Shown here in pieces: positions 45,747 to 55,106 of a DNA stretch of 64,000 nucleotides; positions within the stretch are counted from its first letter, which is position 1; each line of letters opens with the position of its first letter. The translations under genes were made by a program, and so were the position numbers. Where the stretch lies: contig NZ_JAAAWP010000005.1 of assembly GCF_010500915.1 (NCBI RefSeq), forward strand, positions 186,001 to 250,000, in the 5' to 3' direction. Origin of the DNA: Alteromonas hispanica (lineage in GTDB: Bacteria; Pseudomonadota; Gammaproteobacteria; Enterobacterales; Alteromonadaceae). The notes under the pieces were generated by a model that saw only the letters and a program-made list of their open reading frames with translations, was not told the origin of the DNA and made no database searches.

Positions 45747-48533
45747 TTAGCCATTACTGGCAATACCAAGCGCTTTTCTCAGCTCAGCTGCTTTTTGCTT
45801 TAAGTCGTCACGAGTGAACTCACGCGCTTGCAATCTGCGCTTAGCTAAGGCCGTTTTATCCAGCTCCACAAGAAGCTCCACATGGTTCAGATACACCTCT
45901 TCATTAGGAATATCGCGGGTGGCTATTTCTTCATATAACGAAAGGGCTGCTTCATTATCGCCTTTTGCTATATAAATTTGTGCCAACGTATCTACGGCAT
46001 CGGCATTATCGCTACGTAAGGCTACAGCTCGTTTAGCTAACGTTTCGGCCTGTACTAAGTTATTATCTTCGAAAGCTAAATACGCCAAGTTATTCAGGGC
46101 GACAAAGTTATCCGGCGTTTGCGTCAAAATGGCTTCATACGTTGCTAGTGCCGCCGCTCTATCTTGGCGAATCTGGCGCTCGGCTAACAGCATACTGCTC
46201 GATACGTCTTTACTGTTTTCAGCTACATGTTTTTCTAGAAACTTAAATGCCTGCTCGGCCTTACCCGACATTTCATACGCTGCTACCAGCAGCAGCGCGT
46301 TGTCTGAGTTAGGCGTAGCATCATATGCTGCCTCTGCATGCTCTACCGCTTCAGCAGGTGCATTATCAATAAGGTGTAAGCGCGCAATAATGCCGCGTAC
46401 AAACGGCAGCTCTTTTACGCTATCTGCGCTGTTATTAATAATGCTCCACGCTGGCTTGCTTTGACCAATGCGGCTATGAAAGTAGGCTTTCAATAGACTA
46501 ATTTGCGCATCTGGACGCTTGTCTAATACTCTGCTTGTTAGCGCCACGCCTTGGGTAAACTGCTTTTGCGAGTCGAGAATAAGCAGCTTGCCTAACACCG
46601 CACTTTTGTCTTGTGGATAGAATGACAACCAGCGATCAAAAAAGGTTTCTGCATTTTTCACGTTGTTAGCTGCAATCAGTGCCTGACCTTTAATATTCCA
46701 AAACGCCATAGGCGTTTCTTTATCCCCTTCAACGTCAGCCAGCAGCGCTACCGTTTTATCAATGGCGTTGTCAAAGGCATATAGCCTAGCCAATAACAAG
46801 CGCATTTCGATGGCATCTGGAGCACTATCTAGCTGCGCTTCAACGTGACTTACCACCGGTGCCACTGCATCGTTTTGTGCAGCAAGCGCATACCACATAG
46901 TAAGTGCTCTAATATCGTTTGGATTTTCATCGATAAAGGCGCGTATAAACGCAGTAGCAGACTCGTTGTCATCTTGTGCAATAAGCAGCTGCGTACGGGC
47001 ATAAACGAGCTCATTCTCTGCACCTTCACGAGTACTGGCGTCGTCAAAATAAGCGGCCGCTTTATCAAACTCGCCCTGCGCTGTAGCAATGGCACCTAAG
47101 TAAACAAGAGGTGTAGCATCGTTAGGAGACTGCTCAAGCCAATTACTAGAGGCATCTTTGGCTTTATCGAGCTGGTTAGTTGCAATATAGGCACGAACTA
47201 GGGTGCTTTGCGTGGTTGCCGATTCAGGCGCTTGATTTACTGCCTCTTCTAAATTCACCAGCCCAGCTACATCGTTAAGCGACAGCTGAAGTACGCCTAA
47301 ACGCGCAAGATCCTCGGCAGACGTACTGATTTCTTCTGAACGCTCGACCATTTGCTTAGCGCCCACGACGTTGCCGTCTATTAGCAATTGATAGCTTGCC
47401 TTTGAAAACAGAGCCGCATCGGATGCCGCTTCACCTTCCACCCGCTCTAAGATCTCGAGTGCGTTATCGTTTTCACCGAGTTGCAGCATGCTGTCTGCCA
47501 GCATACGAAGGCCTGGATGATTATCGGGTAAACTAGACGCAATCATAGTGAGATGACGTTGAGCCGACTCAAAATCTTGTATTTGATAGGCACTAAACCC
47601 CGCAATTAAACGAACAACTTGGTCACTTCTGCCATTTTGTACCGCAATTTCTAATCGCTCTAGCGCCTCGGCATAATTGCCTTTGGCAGACTCAATAATT
47701 CCCTTGAACGTGTTTAGCAATGGGTGTGTATCATTAAGCGCCAACAGCTCCTCTACAATAGGTTCGGCGGTGTCAAGGGCTCGCAGTTCAATCAGTAATG
47801 CGGCATAAGCAAACTTGCTTGCCGTATCGTTTGGATAACTTTTTATATAGTCCCCATAAACTACCGCGGCCTTCTCAGGCGTACCGTTTTGTAAATACAG
47901 TTTGGCAAGCTGCTGCAAAACATCTTTATTGGTTGGAGCTTGCTCTCGCAGTGCTTCTGTTGCCGCAATGGCAGCTTCTGCATCGTTGTTTAAAACAAAC
48001 ACATAGCTGTCGATTAAGCCTTTATACACCGAGCTGGTGTCAAGTGTGGTTAAGTCGGCAATAAGTGCTTCTGCTTCTTCGCGCTTATCTAACTGCATGA
48101 GCGCCTGCAGTTTATAAAAGCCCACCTCTGCCGATTCAACCGCTGTCATTCCCTGAGCGCGATAATCCACTTCAGACAGCGCGTTTTCGGCTCCCGACTG
48201 CTGGTAGGCTTTTGATAGAAGAGGAATAACTTCACCTGCGGCATAGCCTAACTCCAGCGCCTTATTCAATTCTTTTTCTGCCGCAACAAAATTGTTTGTT
48301 TCTAAATACAGCTTTCCAAGCTCGAATCTAGGCTCTGGGGCATTTGGAGATTTCTGTATTGCGTTCTTATATTCAACTACTGCTGCGTCGGGCTGCTGCT
48401 CTGAGACATAATTACGGGCGTCGGCTAAATGACTTTCCATAGATTTTTCGCTGCACCCAGACAAAAGAGCTGTCAGTAGCAATACTGCCACCGTAGAGCG
48501 TTTAAAGATTTTATTTGAATTGTTCTTACTCAT
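45747..48533 (-). CDS. TPR-repeat lipoprotein, PrsT-like
   Basis: A 928-aa predicted lipoprotein: the signal peptide ends LLTALLSGC-S, with Cys about 27. Nearly the whole mature length is tandem TPR units such as PDAAVVEYKNAIQKSPNAPEPRFELGK-type helices with Pro-Asn spacers. The overall pattern resembles PrsT, the TPR protein of PEP-CTERM/exosortase loci, but no exosortase, PEP-CTERM protein or EPS gene is in this window, so the relation may only be structural. It probably serves as an envelope scaffold for protein complexes. Monocistronic; its start is opposite the DEAD-box gene 226 bp away. Confidence 0.82.
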   Translation of the reverse strand: MSKNNSNKIFKRSTVAVLLLTALLSGCSEKSMESHLADARNYVSEQQPDAAVVEYKNAIQKSPNAPEPRFELGKLYLETNNFVAAEKELNKALELGYAAGEVIPLLSKAYQQSGAENALSEVDYRAQGMTAVESAEVGFYKLQALMQLDKREEAEALIADLTTLDTSSVYKGLIDSYVFVLNNDAEAAIAATEALREQAPTNKDVLQQLAKLYLQNGTPEKAAVVYGDYIKSYPNDTASKFAYAALLIELRALDTAEPIVEELLALNDTHPLLNTFKGIIESAKGNYAEALERLEIAVQNGRSDQVVRLIAGFSAYQIQDFESAQRHLTMIASSLPDNHPGLRMLADSMLQLGENDNALEILERVEGEAASDAALFSKASYQLLIDGNVVGAKQMVERSEEISTSAEDLARLGVLQLSLNDVAGLVNLEEAVNQAPESATTQSTLVRAYIATNQLDKAKDASSNWLEQSPNDATPLVYLGAIATAQGEFDKAAAYFDDASTREGAENELVYARTQLLIAQDDNESATAFIRAFIDENPNDIRALTMWYALAAQNDAVAPVVSHVEAQLDSAPDAIEMRLLLARLYAFDNAIDKTVALLADVEGDKETPMAFWNIKGQALIAANNVKNAETFFDRWLSFYPQDKSAVLGKLLILDSQKQFTQGVALTSRVLDKRPDAQISLLKAYFHSRIGQSKPAWSIINNSADSVKELPFVRGIIARLHLIDNAPAEAVEHAEAAYDATPNSDNALLLVAAYEMSGKAEQAFKFLEKHVAENSKDVSSSMLLAERQIRQDRAAALATYEAILTQTPDNFVALNNLAYLAFEDNNLVQAETLAKRAVALRSDNADAVDTLAQIYIAKGDNEAALSLYEEIATRDIPNEEVYLNHVELLVELDKTALAKRRLQAREFTRDDLKQKAAELRKALGIASNG

Positions 48534-48660
48534 TGTAATTCCCTGCTCTGTCTCGAAAATTTTGGCTTCTATTTAGCTACTAAGTGTAAGCCACTTCCAA
48601 AAACTGGTTATTATTTCAGCATTATTGTGCAATTTCATGGCAACCTGCCCATTATTCGAA

Positions 48661-48666
48661 TATAAT
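48661..48666 (+). promoter_or_regulatory. Possible -10 box of the DEAD-box helicase gene
   Basis: A consensus TATAAT 94 bp ahead of the ATG. The -35 region is weak, so the call is tentative. The long leader would fit a cold-shock-type helicase mRNA. Confidence 0.35.
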
Positions 48667-48759
48667 ACGTTTTTTAGCAATACTGCAGGCACACTTCAAC
48701 GTTTTTAGGCGTTACTCACGTATGCCGCACCCTCCTTACTTTTAACATCAGGACCCTTA

Positions 48760-50532
48760 ATGACAACAACTGTCGACATGACATTTAAAGACCTAAATTT
48801 ACCAGAACCTATCTTACAAGCCCTTGAAAAAGTTGGCTACGAGAAACCGTCACCTATCCAAGCTGAGAGTATTCCACTTTTGCTTGAAGGTCACGATTTA
48901 CTCGGTCAGGCACAGACAGGGACAGGAAAAACCGCTGCGTTTGCCCTGCCCATGTTGGCAAATATCGATCCTGAACAACGTAAGCCGCAATTACTGGTAT
49001 TAGCCCCAACTCGTGAATTAGCGATTCAGGTTGCAGAGGCATTTCAGGTTTATGCGAGCTTTAGTCAAAAAATTAAAGTACTTCCAGTATATGGCGGTCA
49101 ATCTTACGATAACCAAATTCGTCAGCTAAAACGCGGCGTTCAGGTTGTGGTAGGTACACCAGGTCGTATCATTGACCATATTAAGCGCAAGACATTAGAT
49201 TTAAGCGAACTTAAATTTCTTGTGCTTGACGAAGCTGATGAAATGCTTCGTATGGGCTTTATTGATGATGTAGAGCTTATTCTAAGCCACGCACCTGCTA
49301 AACGTCAGACGGCGTTATTCTCAGCAACAATGCCTGGTCCAATTAAGAAGATAACACAGCGTTATCTTAACGATCCTAAGCACGTAAAAATTGCGTCTAA
49401 GGTAAGTACTGCCAGCACCATTCGCCAGCGCTACTGCCAAATTGCGCCTCATCACAAACTTGAGGCACTAACGCGTATTATGGAAGTCGAAAAATTCGAC
49501 GGCATGATCATTTTCGTTAGAACCAAAACGGCAACGGTAGAACTAGCAGACAAGCTTTCAGCACGCGGATTTGATGTAGAACCGCTAAATGGTGATATTC
49601 CACAATCTGCCCGTGAGCGCACGGTTGATAAGCTTAAGCAAGGTAATATCGACATTTTAGTAGCAACAGATGTTGTTGCTCGTGGTCTTGACGTTGAGCG
49701 TGTGAGTCACGTTATCAACTACGACATACCCTATGACAGTGAATCGTATGTTCACCGTATTGGTCGTACAGGCCGTGCCGGTCGTCAGGGTGATGCAATA
49801 CTGTTTATTTCTCACCGCGAAAAGCGTTTGTTATTCTCAATTGAGAAAACAACTAAGCAGCCTATTGAAGTGATGCCTATTCCTTCAATTAGCGAAATAA
49901 ACCAGACCCGTTTGACGCGCTTTAAGCAGTCGGTAATGGAAGCAACGCAAGACGATAGTATTGAATCTTTGATGCCAATTGTCGAAATGATCAAAGACGA
50001 GAATGAAGCTTCTCCAGAAGTACTTCTTGCAGCAATGATCAAAATTGCTCAAGGCGATGAGCCATTGATGCTTAAAGAAGGCGATCGTCCAGACCTTAAC
50101 AGCAAGCCGCCTCGCGATAGTCGTGAGCGCAATGAGCGTGGTGGCCGTGAGAGCAGAGATAGAAAGCCAAGAGCGCCTCGTGGCAATCGCAAGCCAGACG
50201 AAGGTATGCAGCGTTTTCGCATTGAAGTTGGCCATGTGCACGGTGCTAAGCCGGGTAACATCGTTGGCGCCATTGCAAACGAAGCTAACATTAACTCGAA
50301 GAACATTGGTGCTATCGAGATTTATGATAACTTCAGCACGGTAGATTTGCCTGAGGGTATGCCGAAGGAAACTCACTCTACGCTTCAAGCAACTCGTGTT
50401 GCAGGTCAGCGCTTAAATCTGCGTGAATGGTCGGATACACCACCACCAAAACGTGAAAATCGCGGTGAAAGACCAAATCGAGCACCTCGAGAAGATCGCG
50501 GTAATCGTGATAACCGTAAGCGTAAGAACTAA
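48760..50532 (+). CDS. deaD: DEAD-box ATP-dependent RNA helicase, DeaD/CsdA type
   Basis: A 590-aa RNA helicase that unwinds structured RNA in ribosome assembly and mRNA decay, important in the cold. RecA-domain 1 has AQTGTGKT (Walker A), PTRELAIQVAEAF, GTPGRIIDH, DEAD and SAT; domain 2 has the VATDVVARGLDVERV and HRIGRTGRAGR motifs. After residue 430 a basic low-complexity linker (RDSRERNERGGRESRDRK) leads to a DbpA-type RNA-binding domain (RFRIEVGHVHGAKPGNIVGAI) and an Arg/Gly/Asn-rich tail. This layout is that of CsdA (DeaD, 629 aa in E. coli). Terminated by the strong hairpin at 50602. Confidence 0.95.
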   Translation: MTTTVDMTFKDLNLPEPILQALEKVGYEKPSPIQAESIPLLLEGHDLLGQAQTGTGKTAAFALPMLANIDPEQRKPQLLVLAPTRELAIQVAEAFQVYASFSQKIKVLPVYGGQSYDNQIRQLKRGVQVVVGTPGRIIDHIKRKTLDLSELKFLVLDEADEMLRMGFIDDVELILSHAPAKRQTALFSATMPGPIKKITQRYLNDPKHVKIASKVSTASTIRQRYCQIAPHHKLEALTRIMEVEKFDGMIIFVRTKTATVELADKLSARGFDVEPLNGDIPQSARERTVDKLKQGNIDILVATDVVARGLDVERVSHVINYDIPYDSESYVHRIGRTGRAGRQGDAILFISHREKRLLFSIEKTTKQPIEVMPIPSISEINQTRLTRFKQSVMEATQDDSIESLMPIVEMIKDENEASPEVLLAAMIKIAQGDEPLMLKEGDRPDLNSKPPRDSRERNERGGRESRDRKPRAPRGNRKPDEGMQRFRIEVGHVHGAKPGNIVGAIANEANINSKNIGAIEIYDNFSTVDLPEGMPKETHSTLQATRVAGQRLNLREWSDTPPPKRENRGERPNRAPREDRGNRDNRKRKN

Positions 50533-50601
50533 AAAACAACTGTAAACGCCTTTATATATCAATATGTAATATGAAGGCTGTTTTCGTTGTTTCTAAAAAA
50601 G

Positions 50602-50638
50602 AAGAATTGGCGCAAAATAGCGTCAGTTCTTTTTTTTT
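50602..50638 (+). terminator. Strong intrinsic terminator, directly in front of cysG
   Basis: A 12-bp stem AAGAATTGGCGC / GCGTCAGTTCTT (two G-U pairs, AAAATA loop, 50602-50631) followed by nine T. It ends 11 nt before the cysG ATG, leaving no room for a ribosome site. Confidence 0.9.
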
Positions 50639-50649
50639 ATGTGCTCCCT

Positions 50650-52035
50650 ATGGATTACTTTCCCTTATTTTTAGACGCTCGCTCGCTTAACTGCCTTATT
50701 GTAGGTGCAGGTGAAGTGGGGGCTCGAAAGCTCGAGCTTATTATGAAGACCCCCGCCACCATTACCGTGGTGGCCCCTTGGGTGTGTGATACGGTAAAAG
50801 CGTTGGCGAAAAACGATAAAGTTACTCTTATCGAAAGAGAATTTATCGATAGCGATTTAGCACATAAAGACATGGTGTTTATTGCTACCGACAAACCTGA
50901 AGTTAACCAATATATTCACGATTTAGGCCGCGCCCAAAAAGTGTTGGTTAACGTTGTGGACAATACGCCGTTGTGCCAATTTATTACGCCTTCTATTGTC
51001 GATCGTTCCCCTATTATTATTGCTATGAGCAGCGGTGGCGTGGCCCCTGTATTGCTCCGCTATTTACGTCAGAAGCTAGAAACCGTACTGCCTGCCAACC
51101 TCAGCAGGCTTGGCGCATTCTCTGAGAAGTTTAGAGATAAAGTAAAACAGGCACTCGACGGTGTGACTGCCAGACGCTACTTCTGGGAAGATGTACTCGA
51201 CGGTGACATTGCTGAGATGGTTGAAAAAGGGCAAGACGAGAAAGCAGACAAAGCTTTCGACATAGCCCTCCAAGCGGCGGCAGAAAACAAAGAAGTCACA
51301 GGGCAAGTGTATCTTGTGGGTGCAGGTCCAGGCGATCCAGATCTACTCACCTTTCGCGCATTGCGCTTAATGCAAAAAGCCGACGTGGTTGTTTACGACC
51401 GCTTGGTCTCCCCTCAAATTTTAGAATTAGTGCGACGGGATGCCGAAAAGATTTATGTGGGTAAAGCCATGAGTAACCACACACTGCCTCAAGATGATAT
51501 TAATCAGCTCATGGTTGATGAAGCGAAAAAAGGAAATCGCGTTGTAAGGTTAAAAGGCGGAGACCCGTTTATTTTTGGACGAGGCGGCGAAGAAATTCAA
51601 ACTCTTATTCAGCACGGTATTGAATTTCAGGTGGTACCTGGCATTACCGCCGCCAGTGGCGCATCAAGCTATGCGGGAATACCGCTTACTCACCGCGACC
51701 ACGCTCAATCGGTAGTGTTTGCTACAGGTCACTTGCGAAACGGTACCATCGATTTAAATTGGTCCGCATTAGCGCACCAAAATCAAACGGCTGTTTTTTA
51801 CATGGGGCTTACTGGTCTGCCGGTAATCTGCGAAAAGCTCATTCAGCACGGCTTACCAGAAACTACACCCATTGCACTAGTACAGCAAGCTACCACAGAT
51901 GCTCAGAGAGTACTTATCGGTACACTATCCGATATATGCGAGAAGCAAGAAAAGGCGCAGCTTAAGCCGCCCACCTTGGTGATAGTTGGTACCGTTGTTA
52001 GTTTGCATAATGAGTTAAACTGGTTTCAACAGTAG
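50650..52035 (+). CDS. cysG: Siroheme synthase CysG (trifunctional)
   Basis: A 461-aa trifunctional enzyme making siroheme from uroporphyrinogen III. The N-terminal NAD-binding part (residues 1-215; CLIVGAGEVGARK, ATDKPEVNQ, SSGGVAPVL) is the precorrin-2 dehydrogenase/ferrochelatase. The C-terminal part (from about 220; VYLVGAGPGDPDLLTFRAL, VRLKGGDPFIFGRGGEE, PGITAASGASSYAGIPLTHRD) is the SAM-dependent methyltransferase. The length equals E. coli CysG (457 aa). The ATG at 50650 aligns with the E. coli N-terminus; the upstream extension to 50587 runs through a terminator. No ribosome site lies within the 11 nt before it, so translation may be low, or this may be a regulated leader. Confidence 0.93.
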   Translation: MDYFPLFLDARSLNCLIVGAGEVGARKLELIMKTPATITVVAPWVCDTVKALAKNDKVTLIEREFIDSDLAHKDMVFIATDKPEVNQYIHDLGRAQKVLVNVVDNTPLCQFITPSIVDRSPIIIAMSSGGVAPVLLRYLRQKLETVLPANLSRLGAFSEKFRDKVKQALDGVTARRYFWEDVLDGDIAEMVEKGQDEKADKAFDIALQAAAENKEVTGQVYLVGAGPGDPDLLTFRALRLMQKADVVVYDRLVSPQILELVRRDAEKIYVGKAMSNHTLPQDDINQLMVDEAKKGNRVVRLKGGDPFIFGRGGEEIQTLIQHGIEFQVVPGITAASGASSYAGIPLTHRDHAQSVVFATGHLRNGTIDLNWSALAHQNQTAVFYMGLTGLPVICEKLIQHGLPETTPIALVQQATTDAQRVLIGTLSDICEKQEKAQLKPPTLVIVGTVVSLHNELNWFQQ

Positions 52036-52150
52036 CTAAGCTAAATTCTACCTTGAATATTTTTATACAAAGAACATACTCAAATGGCAGGGAAGAGAGC
52101 TTTCCCGCTCGCTAAATTGGCTTTGTATAGAAAAATGTTGGTAAACCACT

Positions 52151-53146
52151 ATGCGCGAACGCACCGCCGTTAAACTATTACGAGGGCTTGTGACATCATT
52201 GGCTGCATTGGTAATAGCAGTGGCAACAAGCTTGTGCATCAATGTTAAGGTTAGTGCAGAACAACTCAACTTTGCCACTTCCAATAACGGCGATAGCGTT
52301 ACATTCAACTACCAATGGACAGATAGCAAGCAAGTGGTTCATTCGGTGAGTTTTGAGTTGCCACGAGAGACAATTAAACAAAACCCCACGCTTCAACCGA
52401 ATTACAAACCTAAAATAGCCCAGCGCTATGTCATGGTGGCGCTATTAAAAGAATCTCAAAAGCTTAACCCTAAAGAGGCCAAAGTAAGTCTTAAACGTCA
52501 GCAGGACGGTATTGATATTAAGGTCACGTCACCAAGCGAGGAAAAGGCTGCCGAGGTGCTAGAGAACCTTCAAACTGTGCAGCAAACTGCATTTAACACC
52601 TATTTAGATGAACATTACTACACTCGCTTCTCCACAATCTTTAATCAGCGCGCGGTAAAACCCGATCACCTTCGTTATATAAATGAGTCGGTTAAGCCTA
52701 TGGTGCCAGTATCTCAGGCGTTTTATGAAAAATTAGCCCCTCAATCTAATTCGCGAGACTACTTTGCCCTGCTGCTAAGTTGGATCCAAAGTATCCCCTA
52801 CAATGCCATGGAAGACAGAGTTGCAAGCAACGGTTCCGGGTTTGTTCCGCCGATAGGTTTATTGCTTCAAAACAGTGGTGACTGCGATAGTAAAGCCGTT
52901 TTGGCATCTTCTATGGTGAGAGCGTTTTTACCAACCACAAATATGATCATTGTTTTCCTCCCCAATCACGCGCTTTTAGGCGTGGCTCTAACGCCTATGG
53001 TCGACGATGAAACTATTGAGTTTGAAGGTAAGAAATACGTGCTTTACGACCCCACTGGCCCTGCGCAAATCCCCTTTGGTCAGGTATCAGAGAGTACAAA
53101 GCAATTTATTGATACGGGAAGGTTTCAAATTGAGCTGGTAAAATAA
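52151..53146 (+). CDS. Exported transglutaminase-like cysteine peptidase-fold protein
   Basis: A 331-aa protein with an N-terminal hydrophobic signal segment (residues about 12-32, KLLRGLVTSLAALVIAV). The C-terminal domain has the transglutaminase-like catalytic triad: Cys245 in SGDCDSKA, His273 in LPNHALLGV and Asp300 in VLYDPTGP. The N-terminal half is not recognised. Likely periplasmic; the members of this fold are proteases, peptidases or transglutaminases, and the substrate is unknown. It is 115 bp after cysG on the same strand. Confidence 0.78.
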   Translation: MRERTAVKLLRGLVTSLAALVIAVATSLCINVKVSAEQLNFATSNNGDSVTFNYQWTDSKQVVHSVSFELPRETIKQNPTLQPNYKPKIAQRYVMVALLKESQKLNPKEAKVSLKRQQDGIDIKVTSPSEEKAAEVLENLQTVQQTAFNTYLDEHYYTRFSTIFNQRAVKPDHLRYINESVKPMVPVSQAFYEKLAPQSNSRDYFALLLSWIQSIPYNAMEDRVASNGSGFVPPIGLLLQNSGDCDSKAVLASSMVRAFLPTTNMIIVFLPNHALLGVALTPMVDDETIEFEGKKYVLYDPTGPAQIPFGQVSESTKQFIDTGRFQIELVK

Positions 53147-53156
53147 AGAAAGCCCG

Positions 53157-53183
53157 CAATGGTCACCTAAATAGCGACCATTG
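53157..53183. terminator. Stem-loop between the transglutaminase-like and phoH genes
   Basis: CAATGGTC / GACCATTG, an 8-bp stem with an 11-nt loop between convergent genes. On the minus strand it is followed by a T-rich stretch; a weak terminator is likely. Confidence 0.5.
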
Positions 53184-53216
53184 AGGGAAATACTTAACGC
53201 TATCGGTCGAGAGAAC

Positions 53217-54614
53217 TTATAAATTCTCCTCGGCGAAGCTTGCTAGACGACTTCTTACCACGCCATCTAAGTTGATAGTGGCACTGCCTGAGAAGTCTTT
53301 AAACTTCTCAACCAAATACGTTAACCCCGAAGTAACGGCACTAAGATAGTTGCTGTCTATCTGCGCTAAGTTGCCCCCTACGATAAGTTTGGTACCTTCG
53401 CCACAGCGGGTAATTATAGTTTTCAGCTGAGATGCCGTTAAGTTTTGCGATTCATCGAGAATAACGATGGCGTTTTGAATACTGCGACCACGCATAAAAT
53501 TCACCGATTTATACTGAATGTTCGCTTTTTCCATAATGTAATTCATCGACCCTTTGGTATTCTCATCATGTTTGTGGAGCACTTCCAAGGAATCAGTGAT
53601 AGCCGCCAGCCAGGGCAGCATTTTTTCTTCCTCCGTACCGGGTAAAAAACCAATAGATTCCGCAATTTCTGGCGTGCTGCGGGTTACAATTATCTTGTCG
53701 TACATGTTGCGCTCTACCACCATTTCAAGAGCGGCAGCCAACGCTAACAGGGTTTTACCACTTCCAGCAGGGCCGGTAAGAATAACCATATCAATATGAG
53801 GGTCTAACAAGGCGTGTAATGCCATACCCTGACCGATATTTTTAGGAGTAATTCCCCACGCATGTCGGCTCATAAGTCGCTCGTAACCTAAATCGAGCAC
53901 TTCTATATTGTCGCCAGATATCTCTTCAACAAGTCCGGCAAACTCTTTGCTGTCATCAAGCAAGAACTCATTAATGTAGGCCTCGGGCAGTATAGACTTG
54001 GGCACCGTATGTATGGTGTCTCGGCCCTCTGTGCGGCTATCCACACTTTTCACATTATCCCAAAAGTTGCCCTCGAAGGTATGAAACCCTCGGGATAAAT
54101 ATTTAATATCGGTGATTAGCTGATCGGTACGGTAGTCTTCGACATGAGCAAGGCCAGCGCCCTTCGCTTTTAAACGCATATTCAAATCTTTTGTAACCAG
54201 CACTACCTTTTGAGGAGCGAAGGTTTTTTGAATATGTAGCGCAACATTGATAATACGATTGTCGTTTTCATTGCTGGTAAAAACCTGCTGCGCTTCAACC
54301 ATATTTAAGTCAGCAAAAATAGATAACTTCCCAGAAGGGGCTGTATCTCCTGCGCCTAATCCTTCCATTGATACGCCTGCCAGCATCTCTTCTGGTGTGG
54401 CATCGTGAAGAAGGTCTTCCATGGAGCGAATTGACACTCGAGCGTCGCGAGCAACGTCTTTTTTGCTGTCTTTAATATAATCGAGTTCCTCTAGCACCGT
54501 CATTGGAATGACAACGTCGTGTTCTTTAAAAGAGAGAAAAGCATGAGGTTCGTGAAGCAAAATGTTGGTATCGAGGACGTATATTTTTGTATCGGTGGCG
54601 TTTTTTCTTGGCAT
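53217..54614 (-). CDS. PhoH-family PIN/ATPase protein (YlaK-like)
   Basis: A 465-aa two-domain protein. The N-terminal PIN domain (KIYVLDTNILLHEP, VLEELD, and distal Asp residues) is a candidate RNase. The C-terminal P-loop ATPase (PhoH; LTGPAGSGKTLLALAAALE Walker A, AIVILDESQNL Walker B) forms a helicase-like module. Such PIN-PhoH proteins unwind and cleave RNA. It has its own promoter region in the long gap to the topoisomerase gene. A fused PIN-PhoH is about 440-470 aa, so the length fits. Confidence 0.93.
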   Translation of the reverse strand: MPRKNATDTKIYVLDTNILLHEPHAFLSFKEHDVVIPMTVLEELDYIKDSKKDVARDARVSIRSMEDLLHDATPEEMLAGVSMEGLGAGDTAPSGKLSIFADLNMVEAQQVFTSNENDNRIINVALHIQKTFAPQKVVLVTKDLNMRLKAKGAGLAHVEDYRTDQLITDIKYLSRGFHTFEGNFWDNVKSVDSRTEGRDTIHTVPKSILPEAYINEFLLDDSKEFAGLVEEISGDNIEVLDLGYERLMSRHAWGITPKNIGQGMALHALLDPHIDMVILTGPAGSGKTLLALAAALEMVVERNMYDKIIVTRSTPEIAESIGFLPGTEEEKMLPWLAAITDSLEVLHKHDENTKGSMNYIMEKANIQYKSVNFMRGRSIQNAIVILDESQNLTASQLKTIITRCGEGTKLIVGGNLAQIDSNYLSAVTSGLTYLVEKFKDFSGSATINLDGVVRSRLASFAEENL

Positions 54615-55106
54615 CCTTTACTCCGTAAAATATGGCCAAGCCAGCCAATGAAAACCATGGCCAGCAAGCTACAGTTCCACCACTAGAAGGATGTCGTTCG
54701 AAACAGGACCATCCCCCTAATCGCGTCGACTGAGAAGCAGTCAAAAATAAACTGCCTCGCGCGTTTTAGCACGGCTAGAACAAAATCGTGCAAACGCTTA
54801 ATTCCACCATAATCTAGAAATCGAGAATTCGCACTGTTTTTATATTTTTTTCTCCATTTAGTTTCGATATGAGCCCTTGTAAGAATTGGCGATATAGAAA
54901 AATAAATGTGCATTTTTAATCTTTACAGTGCCGGTAAACGTTTCAACACACACGTAATTGAACAAAAAATTGGCTTACAGAAACTGTGCTGAACAAGCGT
55001 TATAGCAAAAGCGCAGTGGGAAAACATCCAGATAAAAAACGAATAGCGTTAACTGGTGATAATCAGCCCGCCTCAGCCCGTAAGCAGGACAGGATGTGAA
55101 CTTGAA
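54615..55106. other. 492-bp gap between divergent phoH and topoisomerase IB genes
   Basis: Holds the promoters of both genes. No ORF with a plausible ribosome site, no clear repeat, and no tRNA was seen. Confidence 0.5.

Noticed and set aside
50587..50649. N-terminal extension of CysG
   Set aside because: The DNA is a terminator hairpin and its T-tract; the extra residues do not align with CysG.
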